This document shows positions 59,201 through 64,000 of a stretch of DNA of 64,000 nucleotides, in pieces; within the stretch, counting starts at the first letter, position 1, and each line of letters starts with the position of its first letter. Both the position numbers and the translations under genes were made by a program. Source of the DNA: Pteria penguin (Eukaryota > Mollusca > Bivalvia > Pterioida > Pteriidae); the NCBI GenBank assembly GCA_035048485.1, contig CM068588.1, forward strand, positions 22,652,324 to 22,716,323. Reading direction: 5' to 3'. The notes under the pieces were generated by a model, which worked only from the letters and a program-made list of their open reading frames with translations, had not been told where the DNA came from and made no database searches.

Positions 59201-62106
59201 GCTTGTATGCTAAAGCATCCACATTTTTTCCAGGAAAAAAGTCAAGAAAATAAAGAGAGAGAGAGAGAGAGAGGGAGAGTCCGCTATCCGATCAGCAATA
59301 CAGGATGAATCAATGTTTTTAACTCATCACAATTTTAAGGTATATTTCTCCTATGCAAAATAGACCAGTGTTTTAAACAAGTCGAGCTCAGACTGCAATT
59401 TTGCCACATTGCGGCCCCCAGACCCCCTGTATCCAGAGAAGCATCCACTTTATTTTCACCTAGCTACGCCACTGTCAAATCCTACATCTGCCCCTGAACA
59501 TCTATACATATATGATTCTACAATAATCACCTAGACCAAACTCTAAGCACCTGCTGTTACATATATGTGTAAGTAACGTTATTTACTAAATTAAGGACTG
59601 GCAGCCCCTCTTCCACAGACACACAACTGAGCTCAACCTACTACTCTAAAGAAAAATAACAAACTTTTTTAACAAACTTTTTTTCATATTTTAACACAAT
59701 TTTACCAAACTACTCAGTGATGCAGAATACCCTGGACCTGTCATTCCAGTTAAACCTCTACCTAGCAGCCTAGTCCCACAGTCATCCACCTTCCTAAGGC
59801 ATTAGCTCCAATCTGTTACATATAAGTAACATATACACTTCAGAGAAAAAAAGTGAAATAGCCGACCTCAGGAAGATGGGAGACATCTGGATCAGTCACA
59901 TACAATAAAAGCATTTGTTTTTCTACTAACTGTATCCATTTAAGGCCACTTCACTTTCCACACCACTACATGAAACAATCTTCAATCATGACAAAGCAAG
60001 TAATAATTAAACATTACTAGAACAGGGTTCAAAATTAGCAGTCGTCAAGTCATCAAAAACAAACTAAAATCTCTTTGGGCAACTTAAAATTCCAGTAAAT
60101 ATAATGAAGGTCATCCAAATTTTCTTTAGATTTGTCCATTTGATGACCCAAAATTTTTGCCAATTTCAAGCCCTGCTAGAATACGTGAAGAAATGTTATT
60201 CTTACACACAGCATTGTCATACAAAAATGAACAACAGATATCATCTACTAGTATTATGATGAAAGAAGATCTCTCCTTTTATTGTAGCTCATGTACCCCC
60301 TCATACACGCACATTTTTAAGTAATAAGTTGATTCTAAAAGGTCATGATTACAAAAACAATTAGTTATGTAAATAAACATCACTTATATTATACATTTTT
60401 CGTCAGAATTTCTGTTCATGTGGAACTCTTTCCAAATTTTACCTTAATTACATAATTATATTCTTTGCTTTGGATGTTCAATGTGCCAGTCAGTACTGTA
60501 TTATGTAATATGCATATATATATGTTAATATTATAACATTACCTTAAATTAATAATGTTCTTAAGTTTTTGACACATGTTCATTTATGAATTTAATGTAC
60601 ATGTGTAGTCATGATGGTAATAAATTCTGTGGCTTAAAAGGATTTATTTCTGATGTAATGACTGAAACAAGCTTTGTTTGTGAAACAAAAAAGTCCACAT
60701 TGCCAAACTGTTGAAGATTTTCCTAAATAAGGCAGAATTCCTGCCAGACATCCCCCTTATAAACTTTTAGACATGGGGAATCAAACTGTAGGGTTTTAAG
60801 GTTTCCCTTTTTTGTCTGTTGGTCTCTTAAATTTCAGTGAAGAAAATATCTGACATTAAAAACTCTTCAATGGAAACCCTCACAACCCTCATCCCCCCTT
60901 CCATTAAATACACACACACCACCACCACCAGGGTTTGCCATGGACTTATTTGCCTTTTTGTAGGCCATCAGCAGTCCAATCCACACCATTCCCTAATGAT
61001 ACAGAGTACCTCTTTACTTCAAGGTATGTATCCATTCCTATCTAAAAAGTTCTGAAATATATTGCCTTGCATATTTGTGTTGTACTTCAGTTCATGTGAA
61101 GTAAAAAGTTAAATTATTACTAGCAGCAGATGCAGTCTATCATTTTAATGGAACAAAAATTCAGAAGTATTTATCATTTATATTTATTAATGTTTATAAA
61201 ATGGTGATAAAATTCTGCATTCAAAAACTTTATAATACTAACCATCAATTAAATGACATCATCTTTATAATTTGCATGCGGTACATTTAAAACAAGCGAA
61301 AAAGGGATGTGGACACACCCATGCATACTGTTTCACACAAGATATAAGAACTATATATAATAATATATCTTAAAAATTATATCAGTCTACAAATTTATTT
61401 CCAATTGCAAACAATTTATATACAAATTAAAGTGAAGTTTTATGATAAAAAATGACTTTCATTAATGTCTGAGATAAGCAAAGTTTTGTCCTATTGTATC
61501 TATTGTTTGTCCAGTTATTTCAATAGAGTCATGCATATCTGAATGAAGAACAAATCTATCATACTGCTTGTATGCACTTAGTTAAGGTATGCACACATCC
61601 CCTATTTTACCCACACAAGATTGTTAAAAAAAAGGCACTGATATTTTTGTATAAATCTGCATTACTACATACTACATTGTAACTACTAGTTAGCAATGAT
61701 TCAGAGAGTCACGTTTCGTCAACACCTGTCCTGCAGATCAAAGGTAAACAAATACACCCCCTCTAACAATGTCTCACGGGTGACTGAACAACGTGCACGA
61801 ATACGAAAAGAAAATCAAACGTCAACCGAGTCTGTACTCAAGAGAATTCTAAACAGTCTGTAGTTTGTAATTTACAGTATTTCTGTGCAATGAATGACAC
61901 GAAAAATTACGTAAAATTAACAAAACCGAGAAACCCTCCACTGTTGTTGACGTCACGATTCACGTTTCATATGTCGGTAGATAAAGAAATGTTTACCTTT
62001 GATTTATGACCTTGCTTTTTAGTTCGTAGTATTTCTCTTCGCCGAGTATCCCATCAGCGTCTGTGAGTGACGAAATGTCATATTCGATTCCAGAGTCCTG
62101 CATCAT
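43901..62106 (-). CDS. MITF: MiT/TFE-family bHLH-leucine-zipper transcription factor, 8 coding exons
   Basis: Seen: eight minus-strand exons with matching phases, in transcript order 61997-62106, 56134-56326, 54100-54333, 53584-53688, 47105-47279, 46641-46716, 44876-45023, 43901-44212. They total 1353 nt, or 450 aa. Features in order: N-terminal KYYELKS stretch (aa 25-32); Arg/Gln-rich [11 protein letters not shown] region equivalent to the Rag-binding segment (about aa 46-65); [15 protein letters not shown] (aa 102-116); acidic transactivation helix [12 protein letters not shown] (aa 180-191); basic region [17 protein letters not shown] (aa 264-280); HLH; leucine zipper to about aa 355; [11 protein letters not shown] tail. 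An in-frame TGA upstream fixes the start. Family knowledge: MiT factors bind E-box/CLEAR sites as dimers and are held in the cytoplasm by mTORC1-dependent phosphorylation. A single invertebrate gene represents MITF, TFEB, TFE3 and TFEC; the symbol is by orthologous group. Confidence 0.95.
44876..45023 (-). CDS. MITF: MITF-like exon 7 (helix 2 and leucine zipper)
   Basis: Encodes [20 protein letters not shown] and a zipper ending NRKLLIKLQ. The vertebrate MRWNKG is MRQNKG here. Acceptor GTTTCAG, donor GTATGT; phase 2 in, phase 0 out. Confidence 0.96.
45195..45466 (+). mobile_element. SINE copy, AATC-repeat tail
   Basis: Body with GCATGGCACATAACATATCC, TACTGCTTCAGGAGGG and AAGGTATAAATTTCTATACG. 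The tail AATCAATCAATCAATTG is at 45452-45466. The head is degenerate. In MITF-like intron 6. Confidence 0.75.
46641..46716 (-). CDS. MITF: MITF-like exon 6 (basic region and helix 1)
   Basis: Encodes [20 protein letters not shown] then KSVD. The E and R residues that contact the E-box are intact. Acceptor TTTTACAG, donor GTAAGT; phase 1 in, phase 2 out. Confidence 0.96.
46820..47000. repeat. Clustered AAGGTCACC blocks
   Basis: AGGTCACCT, AAAGGTGGC, GGCCACCTCTGTATAAAGGT and AAAGGTCAC recur in the short intron between MITF-like exons 5 and 6. It looks like a degenerate local repeat. Confidence 0.4.
47105..47279 (-). CDS. MITF: MITF-like exon 5 (start of basic region)
   Basis: Encodes [20 protein letters not shown] through [13 protein letters not shown] to RQKKDNHNM. 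It ends one base into the Ile codon of the NxIERRRR motif. Acceptor TTTAACAG, donor GTAAGC; phase 0 in, phase 1 out. Confidence 0.95.
48006..48480. repeat. Tandem units of about 137-148 bp
   Basis: TTTGGTAAATGAAACACTT-like blocks occur at 48129, 48277 and 48414; GCAGCATC-AAA-CATG at about 48217 and 48364. Preceded by a GTCCTTGGTGATTTGTATCA block shared with 17024-17275. In MITF-like intron 4. Confidence 0.7.
49102..49119 (-). other. MITF: Candidate alternative first coding exon of the MITF-like gene
   Basis: Encodes MPSFMQ, preceded by an in-frame TAA and followed by a good donor, CAG|GTGAGC. It ends in phase 0, so it would join exon 5 in frame ([13 protein letters not shown]). An AP-1-like TGAGTCA lies at 49260-49266 upstream. 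Such an isoform would lack the Rag-binding region. Transcription is not shown. Confidence 0.3.
50047..50322 (-). mobile_element. SINE copy with well-kept tRNA-like head
   Basis: The minus strand begins GCCGGTGTTGCCTAGTGGAT (A box TTGCCTAGTGG) with B box GGGTTTGACTCC. The body has GAGACAGTAAAAACCG and GTGGCATGTAAAAGATCCCT. In MITF-like intron 4. Confidence 0.85.
53584..53688 (-). CDS. MITF: MITF-like exon 4 (acidic activation helix)
   Basis: 35 codons, phase 0 both ends. [20 protein letters not shown] is the counterpart of MDDVIDDIISLESS, the p300-binding activation helix of MiT factors. Acceptor TTTTCCAG, donor ACA|GTGAGT. Confidence 0.93.
54100..54333 (-). CDS. MITF: MITF-like exon 3 (LENPT region and candidate 14-3-3/mTORC1 serine)
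   Basis: 78 codons. [20 protein letters not shown] matches [32 protein letters not shown] resembles SSAPNSPMAML, so Ser161 is the probable counterpart of the regulated serine (inference). Acceptor TTTCACAG, donor GAT|GTAAGA, phase 0 both ends. Confidence 0.93.
54485..54577. repeat. Three tandem copies of a 31-bp unit
   Basis: CTTAGCATGGAACAGTATGA starts at 54485, 54516 and 54547, with further degenerate copies to about 54600 (CTTAACACAGAACGGTAC). In MITF-like intron 2. Confidence 0.9.
55694..55960 (+). mobile_element. SINE copy
   Basis: Head CTAATGGCTCAGTGAATGAG with B box GAGTTCGAATCC. The body has GGCACACTGGTGTGC and CCCTCACTGCTTCAGGTGAG. Same family as the copies at 50047 and 63118. In MITF-like intron 2. 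Confidence 0.85.
56134..56326 (-). CDS. MITF: MITF-like exon 2 (Rag-GTPase-binding type region)
   Basis: Encodes [20 protein letters not shown] then KKKM, ending PTTVLK before donor GTCAGT. It corresponds to SRILLRQQLMREQMQ in MITF-A. Acceptor TTCCACAG; phase 2 in, phase 0 out. Confidence 0.93.
59179..59474. mobile_element. 296-bp MITE with GTGGCGTAGCT TIRs
   Basis: CTGTGGCGTAGCT at 59179 and inverted AGCTACGCCACTG at 59462-59474. It contains a GA dinucleotide repeat at 59254-59279 and GCATCCAC blocks near both ends. Near-identical termini are widespread in animal hAT MITEs (general knowledge). In MITF-like intron 1. Confidence 0.7.
61948..61955. promoter_or_regulatory. Perfect CRE palindrome (TGACGTCA)
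   Basis: Located in MITF-like intron 1, 42 nt after the exon 1 donor and about 150 nt from the start codon. This is a plausible position for a CREB/ATF site near the transcription start. Confidence 0.4.
61997..62106 (-). CDS. MITF: MITF-like exon 1 (long-isoform N-terminus)
   Basis: Encodes [20 protein letters not shown], then [16 protein letters not shown]. It matches the MITF-A/TFE3 N-terminus with its YYELKSQ motif. Preceded by an in-frame TGA; donor CAAAG|GTAAAC, phase 2 out. Confidence 0.92.
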
Positions 62107-62752
62107 TTCGTTCTTTATTTGTCAAAATTTAGAACGTACAATCGTTTACAAGATGGTCGCGACCACTTTATGATACTATACATTCTAACCAATCAAATTT
62201 CGAGACAATGATGAATATTCTATAATTAGAATCAATAGTGGAAAGTCCCTTTTAGACGTCAGATACACATATAAAGGGGAACAACTCGAGAAAGAGTAAC
62301 GTGTTTGTGAGGAAAAACAAACAAACCTGCTGATCAATGAATCGTGAAGTTTGCCCTTGGCATCTTTAATAGCGAAGGAGAAGAGGGGGAGGGTGGTTTT
62401 ATGCTTTTCATACAGCATATATAAGTGGTCAAAACAGGGCACTTATTAATTAATTTATTTATTCAATCTACTTATAAATAATTTATTTATCATAGACAGA
62501 TTTAGGAGTCGAGCAAGGGAATCACACATTCTCTTTGTATATGTCAAGCAGGGACGTATATAACACACGTCCCTGATGTCAAACTCACTTTTATAAATCC
62601 ATTACTGACTGCTAGATATAGAAATAACTTGTGTCGGCATTTGATTTGATTGTCTATTAATACAATACTGACATACTCAACTGTGTTCCTTCTACGCAAT
62701 GATATTTACATTGATCACTGTTGCTCAAATCAAACATAACCATAGGTCTTCA

Positions 62753-62884
62753 GTGGCGGATTTAGAGGGCCCCCCTTTGGTCACAAATTTACTAGTAAAA
62801 TTCCAGATTTTGCGCCAAAAAAGGCTGAGAAGTGTGGTTAAAACCCATTTGGGCCCCCTTTTCAGAAATCCTGGATCTGCCACT
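62753..62884. mobile_element. 132-bp MITE with 8-bp target duplication
   Basis: Flanked by GGTCTTCA at 62745-62752 and 62885-62892. The ends GTGGCGGATTTAGAGGGCCC and GGATCTGCCACT are inverted copies with mismatches. The 8-bp duplication suggests hAT. About 650 bp upstream of the MITF-like start. Confidence 0.75.
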
Positions 62885-63117
62885 GGTCTTCACTTCAAAA
62901 TAATTCATTATGATATGACGCAATCGTACGAATAATCTCAATATGTATCTTTTTTAAATCTCTATACAAGCTACACATTTAGTTATGAAATTACTATACA
63001 CACCGACTTATGTAAACTGTCCATTCGACACGTGGGGAGTAAGCTTGAGCTGTGATATATCATCCATTTATATTTTTAAATATAGCGGATCCAGGATTTC
63101 CGAAAAGGTAGACATAT

Positions 63118-63375
63118 GTGATTGATTGATTGATTTTTGTTTCACGTATATGGTGACGGCATCTGCCTGATGCGGGGTATACAAATTTTGACCTTTGCAA
63201 CGGACCCACCCAAAGCAGTGAGGGATCTTTAACGTGCCATGCATATCATGACACGGGGCTTCGGTTTTTACTGTCTCATCCGAGAGGCATGACACCGGCA
63301 TGACTAGAGCGAGACTCGAACCCCGGCCTCCCGATCAGGAGTCCGACGCGATACCACTAGGCCACACCGGCTTCT
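63118..63375 (-). mobile_element. SINE copy with intact A and B boxes
   Basis: The minus strand begins GAAGCCGGTGTGGCCTAGTG with B box GGGTTCGAGTC. The tail is AATCAATCAATCAATCAC. The best-kept copy in the window. Confidence 0.88.
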
Positions 63376-63758
63376 TTTAAGTTATATATCTTCATACATG
63401 GATGGATGGACCGATGGATAGATAGATCGATCGATATAGGTCTGTGCGTTGAAGAAAATTAATAATCTAAACTCCAACATCAGGAAAATTAATATTCTGT
63501 CCCAGTTTGTTGGGAAATACATGCATGTATTGTAAACCTACCAATGTTAACCCCTTCCTCTTTTCATCTTTAAATTCAAACGGTTGTTCCCTTAGTAGAG
63601 GGAAAACCCTACCACACGTCCTTCGATAAGTTGTGAACTTTCAGATGATACTCTGTTCGAGTTTCTACGCGCTTCAACTAAGATTTGAACCCAGACTTCA
63701 GAGAGGCAACTGGCAACGTTTACAGTACTCAAGATAACGTGGCTTTCGCCTCCTCTGG

Positions 63759-64000
63759 AGCCTGTGTTGCTCAGTGGATGAAGCGCTCGATTCGTGACTG
63801 AGAAGTGCGGGTTTGATTCCTGTCGTGGATATACCCGTTTCATATCTTTCGTATGAGACGATGAAAACCAATGTATAGTGTCAAAGTAAGCGTGGCACGT
63901 AAACGATCCCTGGCTGCTTCGGCCTGTGGGTCTGTTGCAAAGGCACGAACCTCTATCAATGCATCAGAGAGATGCTATAACCACAGACGTTAAAAATCGT
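63759..64000 (+). mobile_element. SINE copy running to the window end
   Basis: Head TGTGTTGCTCAGTGGATGAA, B box GGGTTTGATTCC. The body has GTGGCACGTAAACGATCCCT and GGCTGCTTCGGCCTGTGGGT. It continues to the window edge, so the tail is not seen. Confidence 0.85.

Larger units (their letters stand above)
56327..61996. other. MITF-like intron 1
   Basis: AT-rich; holds the 59179 MITE, an ACACACACACCACCACC tract near 60910 and the CRE near its start. No further exon was recognised. Short open frames at 57437-57924 and 58493-58735 resemble no family. Confidence 0.6.

Noticed and set aside
63029..63034. CACGTG E-box upstream of the MITF-like gene as an autoregulatory CLEAR site
   Set aside because: A single six-base palindrome about 0.9 kb upstream is expected by chance and lacks the flanking GT/AC context of a CLEAR element.
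63769..63832. Possible tRNA gene
   Set aside because: A and B boxes are present, but no full cloverleaf can be drawn and the sequence continues into the shared SINE body.

Overview
This is a eukaryotic, AT-rich, intron-rich window. It most likely comes from a bivalve mollusc. The reasons are the animal gene families with many phase-matched introns, the low gene density, and the repeat content: tRNA-headed SINEs ending in AATC repeats, Helentron-like elements with ACGG microsatellites, and many elements with ~130-165 bp core repeats. No species is claimed.

Three protein-coding genes can be supported exon by exon. (1) UBXN7, a p97/VCP ubiquitin adaptor, lies on the minus strand (start 31133, stop 8352). 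Twelve coding exons have consistent splice phases and give a predicted 487 aa protein with UBA, UAS, UIM and UBX domains. (2) A DCC-family (DUF393) thiol-oxidoreductase-like gene with a possible mitochondrial presequence lies on the plus strand (32128-38470). Three exons are placed and one short internal exon is not found. (3) An MITF/TFE-family bHLH-leucine-zipper transcription factor lies on the minus strand (start 62106, stop 43901). Eight coding exons give a predicted 450 aa protein.

Layout. 1-8350: intergenic sequence with a 2.06 kb element carrying perfect 40-bp inverted termini, a nested Helentron-like copy, a degenerate repeat element, a near-perfect 53-bp-arm hairpin and the probable UBXN7 3' UTR. 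8352-31133: UBXN7, with introns packed with mobile elements. 31134-32127: a divergent promoter interval of about 1 kb shared by UBXN7 and the DCC gene. 32128-39070: the DCC gene, with a decayed non-LTR retrotransposon inside its first intron. 39800-41450: two element clusters between the convergent DCC and MITF genes. 43901-62106: the MITF-like gene. 62107-64000: its upstream region with a MITE and two SINEs.

The most notable structure is at 20341-21200. There the end of UBXN7 exon 7 plus its 5' splice site has been amplified into a 40-bp minisatellite of about 22 copies. Some twenty decoy splice donors therefore sit directly behind the authentic one. The genes are not an operon. Functionally, UBXN7 belongs to ubiquitin/p97 proteostasis and MiT factors to lysosome and nutrient signalling; any link between them is only inference.
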